From Ectothiorhodospiraceae bacterium (GTDB lineage: Bacteria; Pseudomonadota; Gammaproteobacteria; HK1): a stretch of 64,000 nt of DNA. Positions 32,888 to 43,333 of this stretch are shown piece after piece. Within the stretch, counting starts at the first letter, position 1. The number at the start of each line of letters is the position of its first letter. The notes below the pieces were generated by a model. It saw nothing but the letters and a program-made list of their open reading frames with translations. It was not told the DNA's origin and searched no databases. The stretch lies in NCBI GenBank assembly GCA_024234875.1, contig JACKNM010000002.1:434001-498000 (forward strand), given 5' to 3'. A program made the position numbers and the translations under genes.

Positions 32888-33366
32888 CCCCCGACCCTCC
32901 CCGAGCGCGTCCCGGACACCAGGGCGCGGACCGCAGCCATGACCTGGGCATGCGAGCCACAACGACACAGGTGCGGCGAGAGTGCGGTGCGGATGGCCGT
33001 GTCATCGGGATCGGGGACGCGCGCGAGCAGGGCGGTCACCGCGACCACCAGACCAGGCGTGCAGTAGCCGCACTGCGCAGCACCGGCCTCGACGAAAGCA
33101 CGCTGGACCGGCCCCGGCTCACCGTTCTCCACCAACCCCTCGACGGTCACGATCGAGCGCCCGGCGAACTGACCGGCCGGCGCCACACACGTGTGCACAC
33201 TCTCGCCGTCGACGAGCACTGCACACGCACCGCATTGCTCGAGACCGCAGCCCACCTTGACCCCGGTGAGTCCGAGCTGATTGCGCAACACATAGGCCAG
33301 TGGCGTCGCAGGGTCGACGTCGACCGTTCTTTCCCGGCCGTTGACCTGTAACCGAAGCTCACTCAT
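32884..33366 (-). CDS. Molybdenum hydroxylase [2Fe-2S] small subunit
   Basis: Iron-sulfur subunit of 160 residues. N-terminal plant-type [2Fe-2S] cluster: GCGLEQCGACAVLVDGESVHTC near 41-62 gives the four cysteines. C-terminal helical [2Fe-2S] domain: QCGYCTPG near 99-106 and HLCRCGSH near 133-140 give the second set. It passes electrons from the molybdenum subunit encoded next. The start is the ATG of MSELRLQVNGRE; an upstream extension is not family-like. The TCAT overlap with the large-subunit gene shows coupling. Confidence 0.93.
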   Translation of the reverse strand: MSELRLQVNGRERTVDVDPATPLAYVLRNQLGLTGVKVGCGLEQCGACAVLVDGESVHTCVAPAGQFAGRSIVTVEGLVENGEPGPVQRAFVEAGAAQCGYCTPGLVVAVTALLARVPDPDDTAIRTALSPHLCRCGSHAQVMAAVRALVSGTRSGRVGG

Positions 33367-33404
33367 TCCCGATGCTCTCCACCTGTCACTGCTCTCGGAC
33401 TCGG

Positions 33405-34052
33405 TCATGCCCAGGGGGGCACGCCATCCCAGGAATCCCACGAGGTGATGGCCGCGGCCGGGAACCGCCGCGTCGGCCCGAATCGCCCGCGCGGATAACC
33501 GAGCGGGATGCAGCAGTGGAAGTGCACCTCCTGCGGGATGCCGAGCAGGGCGTACACGCGTTCCATCACCTGCGGATGCAGCGTGGTCAGGACCGACCCG
33601 ATGCCGAGCGCGCGGGCTGCGAGCAGCAGATTCTGCACCCCGGGGAAGACCGAGCTGGCGGCATTCGCGTTGCCCTTCGACAGCGCGAGGACCACCACCG
33701 GGGCATCCGCCATCTCGTCGGCGAGGCGCGCGGGCATCTCGTATACCGAGCCTTGCGGAATGTCGGACTTGCCGGTCCAGCCGAACTCGTCGCGCCGCTT
33801 CGCCCACCACGCCTCGTGATAGAGCGCGCCGAACGCGCGCAGCTTGTCGCGACTGCGAATCACGAGGAAACGCGCCGGCTGGGAGTTGCCGCCGCTCGGC
33901 GCCTTGGTCGCTGCCTCGAGAATGACGCGCAGGCTCTCGTCGCTCACCGGCTTGTCGTGTCGCAGGCGGCGGATCGCGCGCTGGGTGAACATCACCTCAC
34001 CGATGGCCATGTCGAGCTCGGGGGGTGGGTCGATGTGGATCATCTCGCTCAT
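33405..34052 (-). CDS. Nitroreductase family protein
   Basis: FMN-dependent NAD(P)H oxidoreductase fold, 215 residues. FMN-binding features: MFTQRAIRRLRHDKPVSDES near 21-40, KAPSGGNSQPARFLVI near 50-65, and the C-terminal-half block LLLAARALGIGSVLTTL followed by IPLGYPRGRFGPTRR. Family members reduce nitroaromatics, quinones or dehydro-compounds. It lies between the molybdenum hydroxylase small subunit and a DadA-like dehydrogenase on the same strand, 38 and 29 bases apart, so these genes probably form one unit for degradation of a nitrogen-containing compound. Confidence 0.85.
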   Translation of the reverse strand: MSEMIHIDPPPELDMAIGEVMFTQRAIRRLRHDKPVSDESLRVILEAATKAPSGGNSQPARFLVIRSRDKLRAFGALYHEAWWAKRRDEFGWTGKSDIPQGSVYEMPARLADEMADAPVVVLALSKGNANAASSVFPGVQNLLLAARALGIGSVLTTLHPQVMERVYALLGIPQEVHFHCCIPLGYPRGRFGPTRRFPAAAITSWDSWDGVPPWA

Positions 34053-34081
34053 CGAATTGCTCCTGGTTCGCTCGGGCTCAT

Positions 34082-35326
34082 TCAGCGCATGCCCAGGCCG
34101 GACATGTCGATTGCCGGCGCGCGGCCCGCGATCAGGTCGGCCACGATTCGCGCCGAGCCGTTCGACATCGTCCAGCCGATGTGGCCGTGCCCGGTGTTGA
34201 GGTACAGGTTGTGATGGATGCCGCGGCCGATAAAGGGGCAGTTGTCGGGAGTCATCGGCCGCAGACCTGCCCAGTACTCGGGGCTCGAGTAGTCCGCGGC
34301 CTCGGGCAATAGATCTCGAATCGCTCCTAGCATGTGCGTGAAGTCCGACGCGCGGTAGCTCTTGTCGTAGCCCGCGAACTCCGCAGTCGCGGTCACGCGA
34401 AGCCGCTCACCCATTCTGGTGAAGGCGCAGAGATTGTTCTCGTCGATGCCGTTCAGCGCCGGCGGCGCGTGCCGTTCGCCGATCGGTAGAGTGACCGAGT
34501 AGCCCTTGACCGGATAGATGGGGAGACGGATCCCGAGCGGCCCACACAACCGCGGGCTCTCGTAGCCGAGCGCGACGACATGGGCGTCGGCTCGCATCTC
34601 GCCGCGGTCGGTCCGAACGCATTCCACGCGATCGCCCGTCACCTCGAGACGTTGCACCGTGGTCTCGTAGTGGAACACGACCCCGCGCTCGACGCAGCGC
34701 GCAGCCAGCGCCTGGGTGAACTTGCGGCAGTCCCCGGTCTCGTCACCTGCCGCGTGGATGGCCCCGGCGATTCGATGCCGCGCGGCGGCGAGCGCCGGCT
34801 CGGTCGCGACCACCTGCTCGGGATCCAGCTCCCGCAGATCCTCGCCGAGCGAGGTCAGAATCTGCATCTCCCGGATTCGTTGCTCGAACGAGCTCCGATC
34901 GCGGTAGACGTAGAGGATGCCGCCACGCACCCGGTCGTACTCGATTCCGGTCTCGTCGACGACCTCGCCGAGCACTGCCTTCGAGTAGGTGCACAGCCGA
35001 TGCTTGGTCTGGGTGTTGCGGCGGTAGCGCTCGGCACTGCATTCGCGCAGGAATGCAAGCGACCACGACCACAGCTTGGGGTCGAGACTGAACCGGAACC
35101 GCAACGCCTGATCGTCCCGCCACAGCGAACGCAACAGCGTCATCGGAGCCTTCGGCGAGGACCAGGCATAGGCGTGCCCCGGTGCGATCGCACCGGCATT
35201 GCCGAAGCTGGTGTCGTCGGCGGCCTCGGCATGGCGCTCGACGACGACCACCTCGTGCCCATCCTTGGCGAGCTGCCACGCGGTCGTGACGCCGACGACA
35301 CCGGCGCCCATCACCAGAATGCGCAT
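34082..35326 (-). CDS. dadA: D-amino acid dehydrogenase
   Basis: FAD-dependent D-amino acid dehydrogenase, 414 residues, the length of the family. A GAGGGGCC site precedes the ATG. FAD motif MRILVMGAGVVGVTTAWQLA at 1-20, GNAGAIAPGHAYAWSSP near 47-63, KGYSVTLPIG-type substrate-domain sequence, and the C-terminal FAD block LNTGHGHIGWTMSNGSARI. It oxidises D-amino acids to 2-oxo acids with electrons going to the respiratory chain. No alanine racemase (dadX) is adjacent; the neighbours are the nitroreductase and molybdenum hydroxylase genes. A racemase-independent substrate is possible. Confidence 0.9.
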   Translation of the reverse strand: MRILVMGAGVVGVTTAWQLAKDGHEVVVVERHAEAADDTSFGNAGAIAPGHAYAWSSPKAPMTLLRSLWRDDQALRFRFSLDPKLWSWSLAFLRECSAERYRRNTQTKHRLCTYSKAVLGEVVDETGIEYDRVRGGILYVYRDRSSFEQRIREMQILTSLGEDLRELDPEQVVATEPALAAARHRIAGAIHAAGDETGDCRKFTQALAARCVERGVVFHYETTVQRLEVTGDRVECVRTDRGEMRADAHVVALGYESPRLCGPLGIRLPIYPVKGYSVTLPIGERHAPPALNGIDENNLCAFTRMGERLRVTATAEFAGYDKSYRASDFTHMLGAIRDLLPEAADYSSPEYWAGLRPMTPDNCPFIGRGIHHNLYLNTGHGHIGWTMSNGSARIVADLIAGRAPAIDMSGLGMR

Positions 35327-35483
35327 GAAGGCCCCTCCTCGGCATGCGTGCCGCGCATCGAGACGCGGCGCGCCGCGCGGCAATCCTAGCCCCTCGGCCC
35401 GGCGATTACGACGCGTTCTCCCCAGGCTGCTCGGGCGACGGCCACGAAATCGCCGCGCCGACGCGCCAGCGGGCGCGGGGCAC

Positions 35484-36446
35484 TCACGGTCGCGCGCGCA
35501 GGTCCTCGAGCAAGTCACGGCTGGGCTTGCCGGTGCGGGGACGCCCGACGCGGGTCTCGTAGGCACGAATCGCGGCCCGTGTGCGCCGTCCGGCGACACC
35601 GTCGGCGGGTCCTGGCGAGAAACCCAGCCGTTCGAGCCGACGCTGCAGCTCCCGAACCTCGTTGCGGGTCAGCGCCTCGCCCGCCACCGGCACCATCCGT
35701 TCGACCGGCTCGGCCCCCCGCGCCTTCTCGACGTCCGGACTCGCGGCCCCACGCAGCTCGAGGGCGAGGGCGCGCGCCGCCTCGAGCTGCGTCGGGGCCA
35801 TCCGCGCGCGCAGACGCACCAGGTTCTCGGCCGCCACGGTGACGCCCGCGCCGGCCGCGAGGTCGAGCCAGGCCAACGCACGCACGTCGTCACGCTCGAC
35901 GCCGTCACCGTCGGCATACTTCGCCCCCAGATTCGCCATCGCTTGCGGATGGCCGCTGGCGGCAGCGGCCTGGTACCAGCGCAGGGCCTGCGCGGGGTCG
36001 ACGGGCAGCCCGTCGCCGCGGTCGTAGCGGGCCGCGACCTCCGCCTGGGCGTCGGCCAGTCCGCCATCGGCGGCGCGCAGGTACCACCGTGCCGCCTCGG
36101 CCGCGTCGCGCGCCACCCCCTGGCCGAGAGCGTGGCGTGCCCCCATCTCGAGTTGAGCCTCCGCCGAGCCGCCGTCCGCTGCACGGCGATACCAGCGCAC
36201 CGCTTCCGCCTCGTCGAGCGCGACGCCTTCCCCCGCACCGTACAGTGCGCCGAGCACGAGCTGCGCACGCACGTCACCTCGATCACCAACCTCGCGCAGA
36301 ATCCGGATCGCTTCCTCCACCCGTCCGGCGCGGTAGGCACGAACACCATCGGCGAAATCCGCGACCGCCGTCGTCCAAGGCGTCAGGGCCAGCCACAGCA
36401 ACACCGCGAGGCGCGGCATGCGCCGCATCGGAGCGTGGACGGTCAC
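35484..36446 (-). CDS. Secreted Sel1-repeat protein with C-terminal peptidoglycan-binding domain
   Basis: 320 residues from a GTG with a GGGGAGG site; this GTG overlaps the SDR stop by 4 bases, so it is favoured over an ATG six codons later. Signal peptide: basic start (MRRMPR) then LAVLLWLALTPW, cleaved after TTAVA. Residues about 55-200 hold four Sel1-like repeats (GxGVxxDxxEAxRWYxxAAxxG pattern). C-terminal residues about 265-310 are a PG_binding_1 fold (NEVRELQRRLERLGFSPGPADG). Such proteins act as periplasmic scaffolds linked to the cell wall. Coupling to an SDR gene is unexplained. Confidence 0.82.
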   Translation of the reverse strand: MTVHAPMRRMPRLAVLLWLALTPWTTAVADFADGVRAYRAGRVEEAIRILREVGDRGDVRAQLVLGALYGAGEGVALDEAEAVRWYRRAADGGSAEAQLEMGARHALGQGVARDAAEAARWYLRAADGGLADAQAEVAARYDRGDGLPVDPAQALRWYQAAAASGHPQAMANLGAKYADGDGVERDDVRALAWLDLAAGAGVTVAAENLVRLRARMAPTQLEAARALALELRGAASPDVEKARGAEPVERMVPVAGEALTRNEVRELQRRLERLGFSPGPADGVAGRRTRAAIRAYETRVGRPRTGKPSRDLLEDLRARP

Positions 36447-37294
36447 CGCACCTCCCCGCCATCGGGCCGCTCCGGGCTCGGGCTCCATTCGCCGTAGAGG
36501 CGAGCGCGATGGCGGGACATGGCCTCGATCCAGCGCTCGGGATCATCGGCCTTTCCACGAAAGTAAGCGCTGACCTGCGGATGCGGGAGGATCAGGAACC
36601 GATTCGACTCGATGCCCTCCACCGCGACCGCGGCGACGGTCTCGGCATCGATCGCGTCGGCCGTCAGGTGCGCTGCCTCGCCGCGCGCCTGCGCCGCTTC
36701 GAGCATCGACGTGCGCACACCCATCGGACACAGGCAAGAAACCCCTATTCCTCGGCCACGGTAGGTGATGGCGAGCCACTCCGCGAGCCCGACCGATGCA
36801 TGTTTCGTCACCGTGTAGGCGAGGCTTCCCAGGTCGGTCAGGAGTCCGGCCGCGGACGCGGTCACGAGGAGATGGCCCTCGCCACGCCCGAGCATGGCCG
36901 GCAGCACCGCGCGGATCGCATGCACCTGCCCCATCAGGTTGACCGACCAGCTCCGCAGCCAGGCCTCGTCGCTCGCGAACACCCCGCCGAACGTCTCGTC
37001 GCCGGCCACCGGTAGGCCGGAGCCTTCGATGACTCCGGCGTTGGCGCAGAGCAGGTCGATCCGACCGTGGCGTGCGAGCACCGCTGCGACCATTGCCTCG
37101 ACGGCACACCGGTCGCCGACGTCCACGACGTGGAAGTCGCCGCCCACCTCGTGCGCCAGCGCCGCGGCCGTTGGCCGGTCGATGTCGGCGATGACCACCG
37201 CCGCGGCTCCGCCCGCCGCGAGCCGCCGTGCGAGAGCCGCCCCGATTCCCCCGCCTCCTCCGGTGACGAGCGCCACCCGGCCCGCGATTCGCAT
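36443..37294 (-). CDS. Short-chain dehydrogenase/reductase
   Basis: Classical SDR with an extended C-terminus, 283 residues. MRIAGRVALVTGGGGGIGAA gives the cofactor motif TGGGGGIG, with Asp in VVIADIDRPT suggesting NAD; CANAG replaces NNAG; the active site is VTASAAG followed by YTVTKHA. The C-terminal 50 residues (LPHPQVSAYFRGKADDPERW) resemble SDRs acting on bulky hydrophobic substrates. The start is the ATG at the family boundary; frames further upstream run through repeat cluster E. The Sel1 gene overlaps its stop by 4 bases. Confidence 0.88.
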   Translation of the reverse strand: MRIAGRVALVTGGGGGIGAALARRLAAGGAAAVVIADIDRPTAAALAHEVGGDFHVVDVGDRCAVEAMVAAVLARHGRIDLLCANAGVIEGSGLPVAGDETFGGVFASDEAWLRSWSVNLMGQVHAIRAVLPAMLGRGEGHLLVTASAAGLLTDLGSLAYTVTKHASVGLAEWLAITYRGRGIGVSCLCPMGVRTSMLEAAQARGEAAHLTADAIDAETVAAVAVEGIESNRFLILPHPQVSAYFRGKADDPERWIEAMSRHRARLYGEWSPSPERPDGGEVR

Positions 37295-37353
37295 CCGACC
37301 CACCTCCGATTCACCGCTGGCGATGTTAGCCAAGCTGCAGGCAGGCAGCGACC

Positions 37354-37748
37354 TGGGTGTCCAGGCGTACGGGCGCAGGCGACCGGACGTTTCCGGTTGG
37401 GTGTCCAAAGGTGCGTCGGGGTTCGGGCCGCCGGGCACCGCAAGCTGGGTGTCCAGAGGTGTGCAGAGATGTGCCCTGGCGACCGGCGGCGGCGACCTGG
37501 GTGTCCAACATCGGTGGGTCCCCGGCCCGACCGACCTGGGTGTCCAACATCGGTGCGTGGGTGTCCACGAACCGACCTCCAACATCGGTGCGTGGGTGTC
37601 CACGAACCGACCTCCACGGACCGACCACCGACCAGTACCTGGGTGTCCAGCATCGGCGTCCATACCTGGGTGTCCAACATCGGCGCCCGGCACTCGCAGC
37701 GGGCGCCGCCGGGCGGCGACCTGGGTGTCCAGGCGACCTGGGTGTCCA
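37354..37748 (+). repeat. Repeat cluster E: eleven TGGGTGTCCA copies, one orientation
   Basis: Exact copies start at 37354, 37398, 37446, 37498, 37537, 37558, 37593, 37640, 37667, 37722 and 37739. They fill the 596-base divergent region between an SDR gene (minus) and a GST gene (plus), where promoters for both should lie. Most share the left context ACC or GCGACC. Flanking bases often pair across the core (CCTGG-GTGT-CCAGG, CGTGG-GTGT-CCACG), so single copies could form tiny hairpins. No coding sequence is recognised in the gap; repeat-derived frames read WVSN, LGVQ or WTPT strings. Confidence 0.95.
37546..37615 (+). repeat. Exact 35-bp tandem duplication containing the repeat core
   Basis: The 35 bases 37546-37580 are repeated without a change at 37581-37615; each unit starts AACATCGGTGCG and holds one core. 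The absence of differences points to recent duplication, consistent with slippage or transposase-assisted growth of the cluster. Confidence 0.9.
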
Positions 37749-37754
37749 GGCGAC
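37721..37754 (+). repeat. Exact 17-bp tandem duplication, CTGGGTGTCCAGGCGAC twice
   Basis: Two identical 17-base units at 37721-37737 and 37738-37754, each consisting almost entirely of the core flanked by CCAGG/CCTGG arms. This is the shortest unit seen in the window and may be close to the minimal mobile or amplifiable form. Confidence 0.9.
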
Positions 37755-37890
37755 GGGACGGCGCATCGACCGCCGGGGCCACGCACCGCTTGATCCCACC
37801 GGCCTCGCGGCGAGACCATCGCGCCCGGCCCCAGCGCCGCCGGCTCGCCCGGACTGCCGCGGGTTCCCATCCACCGTCCGAGGCGCGCGC

Positions 37891-38472
37891 ATGCTCACCA
37901 TCTACGGCGACTCCCGCTCGGGGAACTGCCTCAAGGTCCTCTGGCTCGCCCGCCACCTCGGGCACCCGCATCGGCTGGTCGAGGTCGACATCATGGCGGG
38001 AGCGACACGTACCGCGGAGTTCCTGGCGCGAAATCCGGCGGGACAGGTTCCGGTGGTCGAGCTCGAGGACGGGCGTACGCTCGCGCAGTCGAACGCCATC
38101 GCGCTGTGGCTGGCCGACGGCACCACGCTGATCCCCGACGACCGCTGGCGGCGCGCGAAGATGCACGAGTGGTTGTTCTGGGAGCAGTACAGTCACGAGC
38201 CGGCGGTCGCCGTTTGCAGATTCCGAGTCGTCTACCAGGGACAGCCGATCGCCTCGCTCGATCCGACCCTGGTCGCGAAGGGAAACGCCGCCCTCGATCG
38301 GATGCAGGCCCACCTCGAGCACTCGACGTGGCTCGTCGACCCCGGCCCGACCCTCGCCGACCTCGCCCTGGTGGCCTACACCCGCGTGGCGCACGAGGGT
38401 GGCTTCGACCTTGCACCCCGCCCGGCGCTGCGCGCGTGGATCGCGCGCACGGAGCGCGCCTTCGGGATCTGA
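37891..38472 (+). CDS. Glutathione S-transferase family protein
   Basis: 193-residue GST. N-terminal thioredoxin fold: MLTIYGDSRSGNCLKVLWLA with a Ser in the catalytic region, cis-Pro in NPAGQVPVVELEDGRTLAQS, and the glutathione-binding Gln-Ser of LAQSNAI. C-terminal helical domain: WLVDPGPTLADLALVAYTRV. Unlike the GST at 27781, it has no repeat-encoded insertion, although cluster E ends only about 140 bases before its start. Role could be detoxification or a catabolic lyase step. Substrate unknown. Confidence 0.88.
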   Translation: MLTIYGDSRSGNCLKVLWLARHLGHPHRLVEVDIMAGATRTAEFLARNPAGQVPVVELEDGRTLAQSNAIALWLADGTTLIPDDRWRRAKMHEWLFWEQYSHEPAVAVCRFRVVYQGQPIASLDPTLVAKGNAALDRMQAHLEHSTWLVDPGPTLADLALVAYTRVAHEGGFDLAPRPALRAWIARTERAFGI

Positions 38473-38740
38473 CTCGACCCGGGAGCGCCACCACCGCGAG
38501 CCGCTCGTCATGGAGACTCTGCGCAACTCGATCGGGGAGTGGCGCAGAAAGGGCAGGCGGGCTCAGGACCCGCCCCGCACCGCGGGAAGGGCTGCAGTCT
38601 TGCAGGCCTCGGCTTGTCAGATCCGGTGCCCCCGAGCTGCCCCCGCGGCTCGCAAGACGGCTGCACGCCCTCTGTTAGAATCGCGGCCCCACGGCGCTCA
38701 CTCGAGTGCCCCCCGAAGTTCGAGCGAGGGATCCCAGACG

Positions 38741-40228
38741 ATGTACGACGTGGTAGTGGTCGGTGCCGGCAACGCGGCACTGTGCGCGGCGATCGCAGCC
38801 CACGAGGGCGGCGCCCGAGTGCTGGTTCTGGAGAAGGCCACCGAGGAAGAGAAGGGCGGCAACTCGTACTTCACCGCCGGTGGATTCCGCTTCGCGCACG
38901 ACGGCCTCGACGACGTCTGCCAGGACGTCCTGACCGATCTGTCCGATCAGGAGAAGGCGCGCATCGACCTCCCCGCTCACGACCGGCAGTATTTCTACGA
39001 CACGTTGATGAAGGTCACCCACCACCAGGCCGACGAGGAGATGGCGTGGCGCCTCATCGACGGCTCGCGGCCGACGATGGGGTGGCTGCGTGGGCACAAC
39101 GTGCGCTTCATCCCCATGTTCGGGCGGCAGTCGTACGAGGTCGACGGCAAGCATCGCTTCTACGGCGGGGTCAACATCGAGGCCGTCGGTGGCGGCGCCG
39201 GGCTGGTCGAGGCCTTGTTGCGCCGCGTCGGCGAGCTGGGGATCGAGATCCGGTACGGCACCGGCGCGACCCGCCTGGTGCAGGACGATCAGTGTCGAAT
39301 CGAGGCCATCGAGGTGCGCGGGCCGAATGGCTACGAGCAAGTCGCGACACGCGCGGTCGTCCTCGCCTGCGGTGGATTCGAGGCCAACCCCGAGATGCGC
39401 GTCCGATACCTCGGGCACGGTTGGGATCTCTGCCGCGTCCGCGGCACGCGCCACAACACCGGCGACGGCATCCGGATGGCGCTGGACATCGGCGCCGTAC
39501 CGTTCGGCAACTGGTCCGGTTGCCACTCCGTCGGCTGGGACATCAGCGCGCCACCGTTCGGCGATCGAACGGTTCTCGACAACTTCCAGAAGCATTCCTA
39601 CCCACTCGGCATCATGGTCAACATCGAGGGCAAGCGCTTCGTCGACGAGGGCGAGGACTACCGCAACCTCACGTACGTGCGATTCGGTCGTGCGATCATG
39701 GGTCAGCCTCGTCGTACCTGCGTTCAGATCTTCGACCAGAAGACGGTGGGCATGCTGCGCGACGAGTACCGCATCAAGCAGGTGACGAGGGCCGAGGCGA
39801 GCACCATCGAGGCGCTGGCGGAGGCGCTCGATCTACCGCCGGCCGCGCTCGCCGCGACGGTTCGCGAGTTCAACGCCGCCTGCCAGCCGGGCGACTACAA
39901 TCCGGCGATCCTCGACGGCGTGCGCACCGAGGGCATCGTCCCGCCGAAGTCGAACTGGGCGTTGCCGCTCGACACGCCGCCCTACGTGGGCTACGTCACG
40001 ACGACCGGCATCACGTTCACCTTCGGCGGGCTGCGAATCAACGAGACGAGCGAGGTGCAGGACGTCACCGGGCGGTCGATTCCCGGCCTCTACGCCGCCG
40101 GCGAGCTGGTCGGTGGGCTGTTCTACGAGAACTACCCGGGTGGCAGCGGACTGATGGCCGGATCGGTGTTCGGCAAGCTCGCCGGTGGATTCGCCGCCCG
40201 CTACGCTGCAGGCAACCAGGCGGCCTGA
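38741..40228 (+). CDS. FAD-dependent tricarballylate dehydrogenase-like flavoprotein (TcuA family)
   Basis: Fumarate reductase/succinate dehydrogenase-type flavoprotein, 495 residues. FAD motif MYDVVVVGAGNAALCAAIAA at 1-20, then LEKATEEEKGGNSYFTAGGF, the capping-domain RHNTGDGIRMA near 239-248, and the C-terminal IPGLYAAGELVGGLFYENYP block with YPGGSGLMAGSVFG. This pattern matches TcuA, which oxidises tricarballylate to cis-aconitate, but the partner TcuB and a citrate-type transporter are not adjacent. Related flavoproteins act on other polycarboxylates or ketosteroids, so the substrate is open. Confidence 0.82.
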   Translation: MYDVVVVGAGNAALCAAIAAHEGGARVLVLEKATEEEKGGNSYFTAGGFRFAHDGLDDVCQDVLTDLSDQEKARIDLPAHDRQYFYDTLMKVTHHQADEEMAWRLIDGSRPTMGWLRGHNVRFIPMFGRQSYEVDGKHRFYGGVNIEAVGGGAGLVEALLRRVGELGIEIRYGTGATRLVQDDQCRIEAIEVRGPNGYEQVATRAVVLACGGFEANPEMRVRYLGHGWDLCRVRGTRHNTGDGIRMALDIGAVPFGNWSGCHSVGWDISAPPFGDRTVLDNFQKHSYPLGIMVNIEGKRFVDEGEDYRNLTYVRFGRAIMGQPRRTCVQIFDQKTVGMLRDEYRIKQVTRAEASTIEALAEALDLPPAALAATVREFNAACQPGDYNPAILDGVRTEGIVPPKSNWALPLDTPPYVGYVTTTGITFTFGGLRINETSEVQDVTGRSIPGLYAAGELVGGLFYENYPGGSGLMAGSVFGKLAGGFAARYAAGNQAA

Positions 40229-40252
40229 CGCGCGAGCCGCCGCTGCGGCCCA

Positions 40253-40287
40253 CGCCTCCTCGCCCCACTGGTGGCGGCGAGGAGGCG
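40253..40287. terminator. 12-bp bidirectional terminator-like hairpin
   Basis: CGCCTCCTCGCC (40253-40264) pairs perfectly with GGCGAGGAGGCG (40276-40287) around an 11-base loop, in the 66-base gap between convergent tcuA-like and uspA-like genes. No T-run is present. Confidence 0.65.
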
Positions 40288-40294
40288 CGGGATC

Positions 40295-40735
40295 TCAACG
40301 CACGGTAACGCAGGTGCAGGGCGCGAGGTGGCTGACCTTGTGCGAGACGCTGCCGAGCATCAGTCCCGACAGATCGCTCAGTCCGCGACTTCCCATCACC
40401 ACCATGTCCGCCTTCTCGGCGCGCGCTGCCTCGACGATGCGCTTGGCCGGATCCCCGGTCGTGATCTCGGTCTCCACCGCGTCGACCCCGTGCTCACGCG
40501 CGAAGCGCGTCGCCGCCTGAATCACCTGCTCACCCGCCTTCTCGAGCTCCGACAGCGGCGCGTGCACGGTCACCGCTGCGGCTCCGAGCACCAGCGTCTT
40601 CCCCTCGTGCAGTGACTGCGCGACGTGCAGCAAGTGCAGCGACGCGCCGAGCTTCGTGCCCAGCTCGCACGCGAGCTCGAGGGCCTTGCGTGAGTGCTCC
40701 GACCCGTCGATCGGAACCAAGATCGTCTTGCTCAT
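40295..40735 (-). CDS. Universal stress protein (UspA family)
   Basis: Cytoplasmic ATP-binding stress protein, 146 residues. GAGGTGATTCG precedes the ATG of MSKTILVPIDGSEHSRKAL. The nucleotide-binding motif G-2x-G-9x-G-S is visible as MGSRGLSDLSGLMLGSVSHK near 113-132, and the C-terminus ends in the CTCVTVR strand. It follows the BCCT transporter gene on the same strand, 64 bases away. USP/BCCT and USP/TRAP gene pairs are common in halophilic proteobacteria, where the USP is thought to modulate osmolyte uptake. Confidence 0.92.
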   Translation of the reverse strand: MSKTILVPIDGSEHSRKALELACELGTKLGASLHLLHVAQSLHEGKTLVLGAAAVTVHAPLSELEKAGEQVIQAATRFAREHGVDAVETEITTGDPAKRIVEAARAEKADMVVMGSRGLSDLSGLMLGSVSHKVSHLAPCTCVTVR

Positions 40736-40799
40736 CGAATCACCTCCTCGTCGGCCTGCCGAGCGCCCGCGCCGCTTCGCAGAGCGCGGGCGCCCGTGA

Positions 40800-42344
<1,545 letters not shown>

Positions 42345-42647
42345 GGCCTGTCCTCCCTCTTGTATCGTGTCGGCTCGCTCCTCCGGATGACGGCAGATGC
42401 CTGGGAAACGCGAACGATTGTCGGAGAAAACCCACGCCACTCCATCGTGGAGTCGCGCCGGGACGAATGGTCGAGGCGCGCTCTGCGCCTGCCTCGAATT
42501 CCCTATCGCGCGGACGATCGAGAATGGCGGTGCGATCACTCGATCGCGCCGATCGCCGTCACATGACGCATGTGCCCCGAAAGCGGGCACGGGTCACTCT
42601 ATACTTTCGAACTCGTCAGGAAAACCCTGAATCCACGCGTCGAGCGC
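42345..42647. other. 303-base region upstream of the BCCT gene
   Basis: Between the BCCT start (minus) and the TlpA-like stop (minus), so it should carry the BCCT promoter. A TATACT/AGTATA box near 42600 and a GTGCCC...GGGCAC hairpin (about 42571-42589) are visible, but no -35 at suitable distance on either strand. No coding sequence or repeat of the TGGGTGTCCA family. Confidence 0.5.
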
Positions 42648-43148
42648 TCAGCGCGCTCGTGTCTTGCGCGCGATGAACGCGCGCAACGCCGAGACCCGCA
42701 TCGGGCCGGTGTTCATTCCGACCAGCAAGCCCTCGGGCGAGAGCAGCCAGAACGTCGGCGTGCCGCGAAACGGTTCTCCGGCGCGCGCGGAATACTCGGG
42801 CTCCAGGCGGAATGGGTCGGTGAGATGGTTGGGGAAGCTCGCACCGTGACGTTCGAGCTCGGAGCGGACGGCCTCGGCGCGCGCCTCGCCGTCGACCGAG
42901 ATCCCGACCACCGCGATGTCGGCATCGGAGCGCGCGAGCTCGGCGTATTCAGGCATCTCCGCCTCGCAGATCGTGCAGTCGACGGACCAGAACATCAGCA
43001 CCGTCCACTTCCCGGGGACCGCGAGCGCGGCAAGCGTGCTGTCGCGGCCTCGATCGGCATCGACGACAGTGGCGAGGCACGGCAGCGCCAGCCAGCACAG
43101 CACGACTGCGCGCCCCACGGCCCGCGCGACACGAATCCCCCGCCCCAT
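42648..43148 (-). CDS. TlpA-like thioredoxin-fold protein with CxxC, secreted
   Basis: 166-residue redoxin. The N-terminus MGRGIRVARAVGRAVVLCWL then ALPCLATVV is a signal peptide or anchor. The thioredoxin fold follows with the active site MFWSVDCTICEAEMPEYAE near 58-76 (Cys-Thr-Ile-Cys), VVGISVDGEA near 90, and the cis-Pro loop in RGTPTFWLLSPEGLLVG. Likely a periplasmic thiol reductase, for example for cytochrome c or metal-site maturation. It is on its own, with a divergent DUF937 gene upstream. Confidence 0.85.
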   Translation of the reverse strand: MGRGIRVARAVGRAVVLCWLALPCLATVVDADRGRDSTLAALAVPGKWTVLMFWSVDCTICEAEMPEYAELARSDADIAVVGISVDGEARAEAVRSELERHGASFPNHLTDPFRLEPEYSARAGEPFRGTPTFWLLSPEGLLVGMNTGPMRVSALRAFIARKTRAR

Positions 43149-43333
43149 CTCTGTCTCCGGTAACGCAGCGACCAGCCCCGATATTGCACCAGTCCGGCGG
43201 TCGGCCGACATCGCGACCGATTGTGAACTCTGGCGCGTGTGTGCTCGAGGGACTTGTCCGAGCCCATGCGGCGCTGCGACGATTCTCACGAGTCTCGGGC
43301 GGTGAAGCCGGTGGACGTGGCGAGGAGCACACG

